64,000 bases of DNA from Mucilaginibacter sp. PAMB04168 (GTDB lineage Bacteria; Bacteroidota; Bacteroidia; Sphingobacteriales; Sphingobacteriaceae), in contig NZ_CP155079.2 in NCBI RefSeq assembly GCF_039634365.2, positions 1,488,001 through 1,552,000 of the forward strand, read 5' to 3'. Each line of letters opens with the position of its first letter. Positions within the stretch are counted from its first letter, which is position 1. This document shows, one piece after another, positions 37,768 to 45,814 of this stretch. A model generated the notes under the pieces. It had not been told where the DNA came from, made no database searches, and worked only from the letters and a program-made list of their open reading frames with translations. The position numbers and the translations under genes were made by a program.

Positions 37768-38967
37768 CTAAACAGTCAATGCCTTTAACGGCATTTGTTC
37801 AATTAAATTTTGTGCTAAGATGCGTGTTTCTTTATCAGTAGCCAAATAATCGGCTAAAGTTGGTTGTGTCATGACCGGTATTTTCTGCATGCAGTGTTCA
37901 ATTACATCACTCATGCCCAAAAAGCTCACCTGATCGGCCAGGAAACCGGCCACGGCCACCTCGTTGGCAGCATTTACTATGCAAGGCATATTGCCGGCGG
38001 TGCCCAATGCTTCATAAGCAAGGGCCAGGTTACGGAAAGTTGCCATATCGGGCTTCTCGAAACTAAGATTCGGGTAGGCGGTAAAATCAAACCGCTTGTA
38101 GTTGTTTTTGATACGCTCAGGGTAACCTAAGGCGTATTGTATAGGCAATTTCATGTCGGGCAAACCCATTTGTGCCTTCATGGAGCCATCCTCAAACTGC
38201 ACCAGTGAATGAACGATAGACTGCGGGTGAACAATCACTTCAATTTGCTCCAGCGATAAGTCGAACAGCCATTTAGCTTCTATCACTTCCAACCCTTTGT
38301 TCATGAGCGAGGCCGAATCAATAGTGATTTTGGCACCCATTACCCAATTAGGATGCTTTAGCGCCTGATGGCGGGTAACGTTGGATAAAAAGTTTTTATC
38401 CTTGCCCCTAAAAGGGCCACCAGAGGCGGTTAATATGATTTTTTCTATAGGGTTCAATTCCTCGCCCGCCAGGCACTGAAAGATAGCCGAATGTTCGGAA
38501 TCAACCGGTAGCAACTTTACGTTGTGCTGCTTAGCCAGCGCAGTAATCAACTCACCGGCTACCACCAAAGTTTCCTTGTTGGCCAAGGCAATATCCTTAC
38601 CTGCTTTTACCGCGTTAATGGTTGGCTCAAGCCCGGCAAACCCTACCATAGCGGTAAGCACCACATCAATTTCGGGCAAGGTAACTATATGTTTTACCTC
38701 ATCATAACCAGCCAGTACTTTGGTTTGGGTATGCGCAAGAGCCTGCTTAACCTGTGCATAAAGGCTTACATCACATATTACTGCATAGGCGGGGGCGTAT
38801 TGTAAAGCCTGCTCAATCAGTAAATCGGCATTGCGATGCGCGGTAAGCACATGGGCCTTAAACCGGTCTGGATTTTCGGAAATTACCTCGAGCGTTTGTG
38901 TGCCAATGCTGCCGGTTGAGCCGAGAATAGCTATGTTTTTAATTCCTGTTTGGGACGAACTGTGCAT
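37768..38967 (-). CDS. dxr: 1-deoxy-D-xylulose-5-phosphate reductoisomerase
   Basis: Converts DXP to 2-C-methyl-D-erythritol 4-phosphate with NADPH, the committed step of the non-mevalonate isoprenoid pathway (cytoplasm). It has 399 residues, the usual length. Motifs are the NADPH loop LGSTGSIGTQTL (15-26), ANKETLV (about 130-136), the metal site PVDSEH (about 154-159) with LTASGGPFRG, and SASLMNKGLEVIEAKWLF. The start may be a few codons downstream; the N-terminus is some ten residues longer than the core. Co-transcribed with rseP. Confidence 0.97.
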   Translation of the reverse strand: MHSSSQTGIKNIAILGSTGSIGTQTLEVISENPDRFKAHVLTAHRNADLLIEQALQYAPAYAVICDVSLYAQVKQALAHTQTKVLAGYDEVKHIVTLPEIDVVLTAMVGFAGLEPTINAVKAGKDIALANKETLVVAGELITALAKQHNVKLLPVDSEHSAIFQCLAGEELNPIEKIILTASGGPFRGKDKNFLSNVTRHQALKHPNWVMGAKITIDSASLMNKGLEVIEAKWLFDLSLEQIEVIVHPQSIVHSLVQFEDGSMKAQMGLPDMKLPIQYALGYPERIKNNYKRFDFTAYPNLSFEKPDMATFRNLALAYEALGTAGNMPCIVNAANEVAVAGFLADQVSFLGMSDVIEHCMQKIPVMTQPTLADYLATDKETRILAQNLIEQMPLKALTV

Positions 38968-39075
38968 TTATACTGAGCTATAACGGACCAGGGCTAAAGA
39001 AGCTCCGCCCGATATTACGTAGATGGATTTACAATGACCTACGATGTTTAATTTATAAAAGATTTAAAATTAAGA

Positions 39076-40572
39076 TTAAATAATATAACCAGCAAGGGCA
39101 TCCGCAATCTTACGATCGTTTGATAGCCGGGGTACTTTGTTTTGCCCGCCAAGCTTCCCTTGCGAGCGCATAAAATTAATAAAACTATCCGGTTGCAGAC
39201 ATCTGACTACCAAAGGGCGCAAAATGTTACCCTCAATGAGGTCATAGTAATAAATATTTTTTTGCTGCAGCACCCTGTCCACCTTTTGTGCAAAAGCCGG
39301 CATATCTGCAGGTGTTTTGCCAAACTCAACAAACCATTCGTGGTAGGGCAAACCATCGGCCGGGTTAACCTGCGGTGCTACTGTAAATTCTACTACATCT
39401 ACACCTTCTTCACGGGCTACACTCATTAAAGCATGTTCTACTTCCTCGCCAATCACATGCTCGCCAAATGCTGATATATAGTGTTTAATGCGGCCGCTTA
39501 CTACAATTTTGTAAGGGTTAAGGGATGTGAACTTGACGGTATCGCCAATGCTGTAACCCCATAAGCCGGCATTTGTATTGAGTATAAGGGCATAGTTCTT
39601 ATTTAATTCAACCTGACCGAGGCTTAGACGGCTGGGATTTTCATTAAAATATTCTTCTGAAGGGATAAACTCGTAAAATATGCCCGAATCTGCCAGCAAA
39701 AGTAAGCCTTTGTCTTTTTGAGAATCCTGAAAGGCAATAAAGCCTTCTGATGCAGGGTAAGTTTCTATCGTGTCTATACCAAAGCCTATGCTTTCTTCAA
39801 TTCGTGCCCGATAGGGTTCGTAATTTACCCCACCGTAAACAAACAACTTAAAGTTAGGAAAAATGTCTTTGATCTTTTTACCGCCAGCTTTCGCCGAAAG
39901 CCGGTCAAAGTACATTTGGCACCAGGGCGGTATGCCCGATATAAGGCGCATATCGGCATCGTAAGTTTCTTCCACTATGGCATCCACTTTTTGCTCCCAG
40001 TCGTCAATACAATTTACTTCGTAACTGGGCAGTCTGTTTTTTTGCAGATATGCAGGTACATGGTGCGCCACTATGCCCGATAAACGACCTGTAGCAATAC
40101 CGGCTTTTTTGCTCATTACCGGGCTGCCTTGCAAAAATATCATCTTTCCGTCTACAAAATCCGCCTTGCCGGTTTCATGAATGTAACTAAGCAATGCATT
40201 GCGTGCGGCTTTGATATGCTCGGGCATGCTCTCTTTTGAGATTGGTATATATTTAACGCCCGATGTAGTACCCGATGTTTTGGCAAGATAAGCAGGCTTG
40301 CCCGGCCACATTACATCCGGTTCGCCATGCGTAACCCGGTCAATGTACGGGCGCAAGTCCTCGTAATCGCGCACGGGTACGTTAAGTTTAAAATCTTCGT
40401 AGGTATGAATGTTTTGGAAGTGGTGGTCTTTGCCAAAGGCGGTTGCTGACGCTTGTTTAATTAAGTGCAGCAGCGTTTGGTGCTGTAGCTGCACGGCATT
40501 TTGCCGCATGTGGTTTATGTGGCGGTTTACCCGGGCTGCAAAAAGTTTACTTAAAACGGATTTTAACCCCAT
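39076..40572 (-). CDS. GH3 family acyl-adenylating amido synthetase
   Basis: A 498-residue enzyme of the GH3 auxin-responsive promoter family, whose plant members join an acid to an amino acid through an acyl-adenylate. The ATP motif TSGTTSG is at 99-105; the central VYGGVNYEPYR block (about 258-268) and TYPASEGF (about 282-289) are present. The bacterial substrate is unknown. Its ATG is 3 bases from the stop of the membrane-protein gene at 40576, which is 6 bases from the GT2 gene at 41356, so the three form a tight operon; this links the enzyme to envelope glycan or lipid chemistry. Confidence 0.9.
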   Translation of the reverse strand: MGLKSVLSKLFAARVNRHINHMRQNAVQLQHQTLLHLIKQASATAFGKDHHFQNIHTYEDFKLNVPVRDYEDLRPYIDRVTHGEPDVMWPGKPAYLAKTSGTTSGVKYIPISKESMPEHIKAARNALLSYIHETGKADFVDGKMIFLQGSPVMSKKAGIATGRLSGIVAHHVPAYLQKNRLPSYEVNCIDDWEQKVDAIVEETYDADMRLISGIPPWCQMYFDRLSAKAGGKKIKDIFPNFKLFVYGGVNYEPYRARIEESIGFGIDTIETYPASEGFIAFQDSQKDKGLLLLADSGIFYEFIPSEEYFNENPSRLSLGQVELNKNYALILNTNAGLWGYSIGDTVKFTSLNPYKIVVSGRIKHYISAFGEHVIGEEVEHALMSVAREEGVDVVEFTVAPQVNPADGLPYHEWFVEFGKTPADMPAFAQKVDRVLQQKNIYYYDLIEGNILRPLVVRCLQPDSFINFMRSQGKLGGQNKVPRLSNDRKIADALAGYII

Positions 40573-40575
40573 GGC

Positions 40576-41349
40576 TTATAAAGTTTCTGACACGTCATCA
40601 TCTACATCCTTATGGCTGTAAACTAATTTACGGTATGATACCATGATCATCACCTGTACGAGCGGAAAAGAAACCGCAAACCAGCATATTGAAGCTATTT
40701 TAAAGATGTAACTGCTGCTATCCACATCAAATAAAAATGTAATAATTAAATTGATGATAATTAGAAGTAAGGCAATAAAACCTACTACAATGAGTATAAG
40801 GCCCAACAGCTTGAAAAAGTTATTCCAGGTGATGTAAAAGCTTTGTTTAAGCGACTCAATAGGCCCCGAATCTTCATCTACAATAAAGCAAAGGCAGTAT
40901 ATAGAGCGTACCAGAAGGTAACCAACTGCTATTATTTCTAACTTATCAACTACATTACGTACGGTTGGTGCAATATCCAATTGTAAATTCAGAAATATAA
41001 TAGTACCGATCAGAATAGTGTAAAGCACCCCGATTGTGACAAAGGAAAGAGCCATCCGGAATGATGGCAATATATCACGAAACTCAAATTCGTAATACTC
41101 CCTATCCATAAGGGTTAAAATAAGTTTGTAAAAGCTCAGTACCAGGTAGGATTGTACAAGCATCATGAAGAAAACGAATGCTACCTGTTTATACTCATTA
41201 TCATATATAACTACAAAGCCAGTGAGAAATTTGATGATCTCGTAAAAGATCAACGATATCATGGAGTAAACAATCAGCGTGATATAATTTTTTTTGATAA
41301 CATTCCATGCTGTTCTTATAGTGTCGGCTATGGAAAAAGGATGATACAT
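40576..41349 (-). CDS. Six-helix membrane protein of unknown function
   Basis: A 257-residue integral membrane protein with about six hydrophobic segments (near 25-45, 50-70, 100-120, 140-155, 178-205 and 220-240). It resembles the membrane domain found in glycerophosphodiester phosphodiesterase-associated or YciC-like proteins, but only loosely. No catalytic motif is seen. The middle gene of the GT2/membrane/GH3 operon; probably supports the same pathway in the inner membrane. Confidence 0.75.
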   Translation of the reverse strand: MYHPFSIADTIRTAWNVIKKNYITLIVYSMISLIFYEIIKFLTGFVVIYDNEYKQVAFVFFMMLVQSYLVLSFYKLILTLMDREYYEFEFRDILPSFRMALSFVTIGVLYTILIGTIIFLNLQLDIAPTVRNVVDKLEIIAVGYLLVRSIYCLCFIVDEDSGPIESLKQSFYITWNNFFKLLGLILIVVGFIALLLIIINLIITFLFDVDSSSYIFKIASICWFAVSFPLVQVMIMVSYRKLVYSHKDVDDDVSETL

Positions 41350-41355
41350 AGGTGC

Positions 41356-42324
41356 TTATGATTGTTTTAAAATAATGCGCTTACCATAGTCCTGCATAAA
41401 ACCCAGGCCGTAAGCTATAAGTTGAATGAAGGCTGCGCCTATGCTCAAAAATGCAACTTTTAACGATTTGTTTTTAGACAGCGAATGAAAAAATATTAAC
41501 AAAGTGAATATCACCAATACCGCATTGCCCAACCAGGCAACAGGCCAGCCAAACAAATTAGCTATAAGCGTAAACATAACCCCAAGTGTAAATACTGCCG
41601 GGAAAAAATGCACGGCCTTCAACTCTGACGGAAAGAATTTGTAGATATTGATGCGCGACCTACCAAAAAAATGAAGCTGCTTATAAAACTGGCTGTAACT
41701 GGTGCGCCGCTTGTGGTAAACCTTGGCTTCGGGTATCAAGCCTATTTTAAAACCGGCGGTATGAATGCGGATACTGTACTCAATATCCTCACCCAAGCGG
41801 GTAATGATGAAGCCGCCAAGTTTTTGCCACACCTGTCGTGATACGCCCATATTAAAGCTGCGCGGATGAAACTGGCCAATACCTTTTTTATTGCCACGTA
41901 TGCCGCCTGTAGTAAATGGCGAGGTCATGGAATAACTAATGGCCTTTTGCATGGGCGTAAATGATGGATGTGCATCATCAGGCCCGCCATAAGCATCCAG
42001 GTAATCGGTTTCGAGGCGATTGTTGACCACCTCAAGGTAATTTTCAGGCACCAGTATATCTGAGTCGAAGATGATAAAATAGTCGCCTTTGGCTCGTTCA
42101 AAACCAAAGTTGCGGCTAAAACCCTGGCCTTCGTTGGGCTTGAAATAATAGTGTACGTCCAGATCTGCTGCAAATGCGGCTACAATGTCTTTTGCATCTT
42201 TAACCGAACCATCCTCAATTACTAAAACCTCAAACTGCCGGTAAGTTTGGCGCATAAGGCTTTCCAGCAGTTCTTTAATCTCCTGCGGGCGGTTATAAAG
42301 TGGTATGATGATGGAGAAAAACAT
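41356..42324 (-). CDS. Glycosyltransferase family 2, membrane-anchored
   Basis: A 322-residue GT-A enzyme. It begins with the family signature (FSIIIPLYNRPQEIKELLES), has the metal site IIFDSDI (about 89-95), and RLGEDIEYSIR (about 178-188) as the acceptor-site block with the general base. Two or three membrane segments close the protein (about 245-315), so it works at the cytoplasmic face on a lipid-linked or membrane acceptor. First gene of the operon with the six-helix protein and the GH3 enzyme. Its promoter candidate is at 42345-42375. Confidence 0.9.
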   Translation of the reverse strand: MFFSIIIPLYNRPQEIKELLESLMRQTYRQFEVLVIEDGSVKDAKDIVAAFAADLDVHYYFKPNEGQGFSRNFGFERAKGDYFIIFDSDILVPENYLEVVNNRLETDYLDAYGGPDDAHPSFTPMQKAISYSMTSPFTTGGIRGNKKGIGQFHPRSFNMGVSRQVWQKLGGFIITRLGEDIEYSIRIHTAGFKIGLIPEAKVYHKRRTSYSQFYKQLHFFGRSRINIYKFFPSELKAVHFFPAVFTLGVMFTLIANLFGWPVAWLGNAVLVIFTLLIFFHSLSKNKSLKVAFLSIGAAFIQLIAYGLGFMQDYGKRIILKQS

Positions 42325-42344
42325 TATTTAAACGGGCGAATGTG

Positions 42345-42375
42345 CAAATATGCAGATGATAAGTTTATCTGCAAA
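42345..42375 (-). promoter_or_regulatory. Promoter candidate of the GT2/GH3 operon with internal dyad
   Basis: On the minus strand TTTG (42375-42372), 19 bases, then CATATTTG (42352-42345), one mismatch from TAnnTTTG. The spacer contains the dyad TGCAGAT-N9-ATCTGCA (42351-42373), an operator-like position between the two boxes. Confidence 0.45.
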
Positions 42376-42387
42376 TAATATGGATTA

Positions 42388-42473
42388 TGTCATTTCGAGT
42401 GTTAACGATAAATCGTTTCAAAGCCATTACCAGGTACTTCCGGAAATACTGCTCGCTATGGTTCGGAATGACA
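42388..42473. repeat. Dispersed palindromic repeat element (86 bp)
   Basis: Starts with TGTCATTTCGAG (42388-42399) and ends with the imperfect inverse GTTCGGAATGACA (42461-42473), preceded by CTCGCTATG. This end pair is what I recall of small non-coding repeats scattered in Sphingobacteriaceae genomes, with ends of the TGTCATTTCGA...TCGAAATGACA type. It lies between the two GT2 genes, 16 bases beyond the stop of the upstream one, so it may act as a 3' processing or terminator structure. The internal part has little pairing by eye. Confidence 0.65.
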
Positions 42474-42489
42474 GGGGCTTAATTCGAAA

Positions 42490-43440
42490 TTAAACTTTGT
42501 CTTCTATTTGATAATTGTTTCGCTCAGGCGAATTGCGTGATACCAGTTCGGCCACAAACCCGGTTAAAAATAGCTGCGAACCTACCACAATGGCCACCAA
42601 AGCAAGGTAAAACATGGTGCTATCTGTTGCATCGCGATATTTTTCATTGTGCGCAATGTGAATCAGCTTTTCCGCAATAATCCATGTGGTCATTACTAAG
42701 CCGATGAAAAAGCTCAGCACACCCATTGAACCAAAAAAGTGCATGGGGCGTTTGCCAAATTTTCCTACAAAAAAGATGGAAAGCAGGTCGAGGAAGCCGT
42801 TAATAAAGCGGCTCATGCCAAATTTGGTTTTGCCGTATTTGCGGGCGCGATGTTCCACTACCTGTTCGCCAATTTTAGTGAAGCCGGCCCATTTGGCAAT
42901 TACCGGTATGTAACGGTGCATCTCGCCATAAACCTCAATATTTTTGACCACAGCTTTGCGATAGGCCTTTAAGCCGCAATTAAAATCGTGCAGATTATTA
43001 ATGCCAGACATGCTGCGTGTAGCCGCGTTAAATAAACGGGTAGGTATGGTTTTGGTTAGCGGATCATACCGTTTAGCTTTCCAGCCTGATATCAGATCAT
43101 AATTTTCTTCACTAATACGGCGGTATAGCTCGGGTATTTCGTCGGGGCTATCCTGCAAATCGGCATCCATAGTAATCACCACATTGCCTTGCGCGGCCTC
43201 AAAACCTGTATTTAAGGCGGCAGATTTTCCATAATTGCGCCTGAATTTGATACCCTTAACGTGCGGGTTATGGCCGTGCAGCTTGCAGATCATTTCCCAT
43301 GATCCGTCCTTACTGCCATCATCAACCAAAAGTATTTCGTAAGTAAAACGGTTTTCATCCATTACCCGGCTAATCCAAGTGGTTAGTTCGGGTAACGATT
43401 CTACTTCGTTAAATAAGGGTACAACAACTGAAATATCCAT
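42490..43440 (-). CDS. Glycosyltransferase family 2, dolichyl-phosphate-sugar synthase-like
   Basis: A 316-residue DPM1/GtrB-like enzyme that probably transfers a sugar from a nucleotide donor to a polyprenyl phosphate at the inner face of the membrane. Motifs are ISVVVPLFNEVESLPEL at the start, the donor-metal site TMDADLQD (about 91-98), FRRNYGKSAALNTGF and CGLKAYRK, with two membrane helices at about 235-260 and 275-300. A perfect -7 box for the minus strand lies at 43483-43490 without a -33 partner. Its relatives often sit beside DUF4199 and BatA-like genes, which are 7 kb away here. Confidence 0.92.
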   Translation of the reverse strand: MDISVVVPLFNEVESLPELTTWISRVMDENRFTYEILLVDDGSKDGSWEMICKLHGHNPHVKGIKFRRNYGKSAALNTGFEAAQGNVVITMDADLQDSPDEIPELYRRISEENYDLISGWKAKRYDPLTKTIPTRLFNAATRSMSGINNLHDFNCGLKAYRKAVVKNIEVYGEMHRYIPVIAKWAGFTKIGEQVVEHRARKYGKTKFGMSRFINGFLDLLSIFFVGKFGKRPMHFFGSMGVLSFFIGLVMTTWIIAEKLIHIAHNEKYRDATDSTMFYLALVAIVVGSQLFLTGFVAELVSRNSPERNNYQIEDKV

Positions 43441-43601
43441 GCATAAATTTTCAAGCTATGAACTAGCTTTACTCGTAGTGTGCAAAAATAGGAAAATAGT
43501 TTTGCTTTGAGAGGGGTAGAGGCGAGAGTATAGAATCAAGAACGACATGAAAGATAAAAGGGTTCACTCTTGCACGTGACTGCGTGTTAAACGCCAAAAA
43601 A

Positions 43602-44222
43602 CTATTGCACCCTGTTCCTGATTGTGTTTAAATAAACGGATGTACCGGCACCTATAAGCGTTCCGGTGGCAACATCGCTGGGGTAATGCAGGCCCAGGTA
43701 CATTCTCGAATAACTAACGGAGCCAGCCCATAAAAATGCGGGAGCTATCACATACCATTTAGGGTAAAGCATAGAAAGTGATGTAGCCGTGCTCATGGAA
43801 GATGAAGCATGCCCTGAAGGGAATGAATAATCGCCGGCAATATATACAGGTACAATGCGGAAATTACCCCTGAATGGCCGCGGGCGCTTAAAAATTCGCT
43901 TGATTAGTAATATAGTACCATATGAAATAGCAGAACTGCTGGCAACATACAATGCATTTTGGCGCATGGCTTTATCATTGCTTATGGTGCCGCCTATGAG
44001 TAAGCCCGCCGGTGTGAGTAAATTTCCGTAAATATTGGTTTTCGACATGAAATAGTAAAAGCCGGTGCGTTCGGGTGTGCGGTTTTCGGCCAAATGAATC
44101 ATGATCCGGTCGTCCAGGCTTCGGCCAAACGGCTCTTGCATAACCTGGGCTTCTAGCCGCAAATTAAAAAGTATAAAAATGGCTATTACAGGCAGTGTCT
44201 TAAAAAGAATGATGCTCTTCAT
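43602..44222 (-). CDS. PAP2 family membrane or periplasmic phosphatase, copy 1
   Basis: A phosphatidic-acid-phosphatase-type-2 protein. Met6 at 44222 is preferred over 44237, since it puts the signal peptide MKSIILFKTLPVIAIFILF first; this gives 206 residues. The three active-site motifs are complete: KRIFKRPRPF, SFPSGHASS (catalytic His) and SRMYLGLHYPSDV. It probably removes phosphate from lipid or isoprenoid phosphates (for example undecaprenyl pyrophosphate) in the periplasm. A close paralogue is at 51276-51938, with the same SMLYPKWYVIAP-type segment. Confidence 0.9.
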   Translation of the reverse strand: MKSIILFKTLPVIAIFILFNLRLEAQVMQEPFGRSLDDRIMIHLAENRTPERTGFYYFMSKTNIYGNLLTPAGLLIGGTISNDKAMRQNALYVASSSAISYGTILLIKRIFKRPRPFRGNFRIVPVYIAGDYSFPSGHASSSMSTATSLSMLYPKWYVIAPAFLWAGSVSYSRMYLGLHYPSDVATGTLIGAGTSVYLNTIRNRVQ

Positions 44223-44482
44223 CAGGTGTTGTAACATTTGTTTGCAAGGTAGGCAAAAAGTGTTTCTTGATGTTTATCAACAGTAAAAAGCAGCTTAAGT
44301 GTTACCCTTGTAAATATTTACTGGTAATTACTAACTTTAACAAGCGTTAGTTTAAGGTGCGCGCCTGCAAAGATGTTAAAACCAAATGCATGTATTTTAG
44401 GTATTATGCAGTGGATTAATTTATTGGAGGCGTCCTTTAACCAGATACTTATCCATATTTCGCAACGTTTTTAAAATCGCCT

Positions 44483-45808
44483 ATGAACTATCAACAACTG
44501 CTGGAAAAAGTAAAACAGCAGGTCTTATCGTATTTTAAGCTTCGTAACAACGAAAGTTTACTCTATCATAACCGTACCCATACAGAGGATGTGGTTGCAG
44601 CGGCAGTGCAAATAGCCAATCATTACCAGCTGGATGATCATGATTTTTTTGTGGTAACGGCGGCGGCCTGGTTTCATGATACCGGTTACCTCGAGAACAT
44701 GAGCAACCATGAGGAGCGAAGCGCACATTTAGCCGAAGAATTTTTAAGGGCACAGTACGCCGACGAAGCGGTGATACAGGAAGTGAAAAACTGTATTATG
44801 GCTACCCGCATGCCGCAAAACCCGGTAGGGCTGTTGCAAGAAATTATATGCGACGCTGATTTATTTCATCTGGGCACCGAAGGCTTTGATGCTAAGAACA
44901 AGCAATTGCGTAAGGAGTGTAAAACAGCTTTAAACTACGATTATACAAAGCAGGACTGGCGCATAAAGACCATTAAGTTTATGGAAAGCCAGCATTACCA
45001 TACAGATTACGCACGGATGCTGCTTGCCGATCAAAAAGAAAAAAATATTCAGGAATTAAAAGATAAAGTTGCTGCCTGGGAAGAAAAAAATAAAGCCGCT
45101 GAAGCAGGGAGTAAAGAAGAAGTGCAGGAGCCGGCAGTGCCCATACAACAAGCGCCAGCCCAACAAGGCGTAAATCTGGCCGATATTGGCAAGAAAACAG
45201 AGACTCCCGGTGCAACCGACAAGGAGGCTACTATATTTCAAGAAAAGACCGGGAAAAAGAAAGAGCGCCCTGATAAAGGTATTGAAACCATGTTCAGGGT
45301 TAGTTCGAGCAATCACCAGCGTCTTAGTGATATGGCCGACAATAAGGCGCATATCATGATTACGGTTAATTCGATCATTCTGTCGGCCATTATTAGTTTA
45401 CTGTTGCGCCGCCTGGAGGATTACAGTTACCTGATTATCCCTACATTCATTATTCTGGTGGTTAGTTTAACAACCATGATTTTTGCCATACTGGCCACCC
45501 GCCCCTCTATACCCGAAGGCCGGTTTTCTCAACAGGACGTTAATGATAAAAAAGTGAATTTGCTTTTCTTCGGTAATTTTTACCGTATGAATTTGCCCGA
45601 ATATATAGCCGGGATGCGTAACGTAATGGCCGATCGTGAATATTTGTACGGCAGCCTTATTATTGACGTATACTCGCAGGGCGTTGTCCTGGGCCGTAAG
45701 TACCGGCTGCTGCGCATATCCTATAACATATTTATGTTTGGTTTAATAGCCTCAGTATTGGCATTCATTATTGCCTCTGCTGTTAATGGCGATGGTGGTA
45801 AACACTAA
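44483..45808 (+). CDS. HD phosphohydrolase fused to a Pycsar effector-type membrane domain
   Basis: A 441-residue two-part protein. Residues 1-190 form an HD domain: His33 (HTEDV), the His65-Asp66 pair (WFHDTGY) and Asp126 (CDADLFHLG) are the metal ligands expected for a phosphohydrolase acting on nucleotides or cyclic nucleotides. A charged Ala/Pro-rich linker (about 190-262) leads to residues 265-441, which resemble the PycTM/DUF5706 membrane effector domain of Pycsar systems: the ADNKAHIMITVNSII start, membrane helices at about 291-308, 316-338 and 411-434, and NLLFFGNFYRM between. It is 6 bases upstream of ppk1 (operon). No cyclase gene is adjacent. The HD part is certain; the PycTM assignment is from pattern memory. 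Confidence 0.85.
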   Translation: MNYQQLLEKVKQQVLSYFKLRNNESLLYHNRTHTEDVVAAAVQIANHYQLDDHDFFVVTAAAWFHDTGYLENMSNHEERSAHLAEEFLRAQYADEAVIQEVKNCIMATRMPQNPVGLLQEIICDADLFHLGTEGFDAKNKQLRKECKTALNYDYTKQDWRIKTIKFMESQHYHTDYARMLLADQKEKNIQELKDKVAAWEEKNKAAEAGSKEEVQEPAVPIQQAPAQQGVNLADIGKKTETPGATDKEATIFQEKTGKKKERPDKGIETMFRVSSSNHQRLSDMADNKAHIMITVNSIILSAIISLLLRRLEDYSYLIIPTFIILVVSLTTMIFAILATRPSIPEGRFSQQDVNDKKVNLLFFGNFYRMNLPEYIAGMRNVMADREYLYGSLIIDVYSQGVVLGRKYRLLRISYNIFMFGLIASVLAFIIASAVNGDGGKH

Positions 45809-45814
45809 AGAGAT

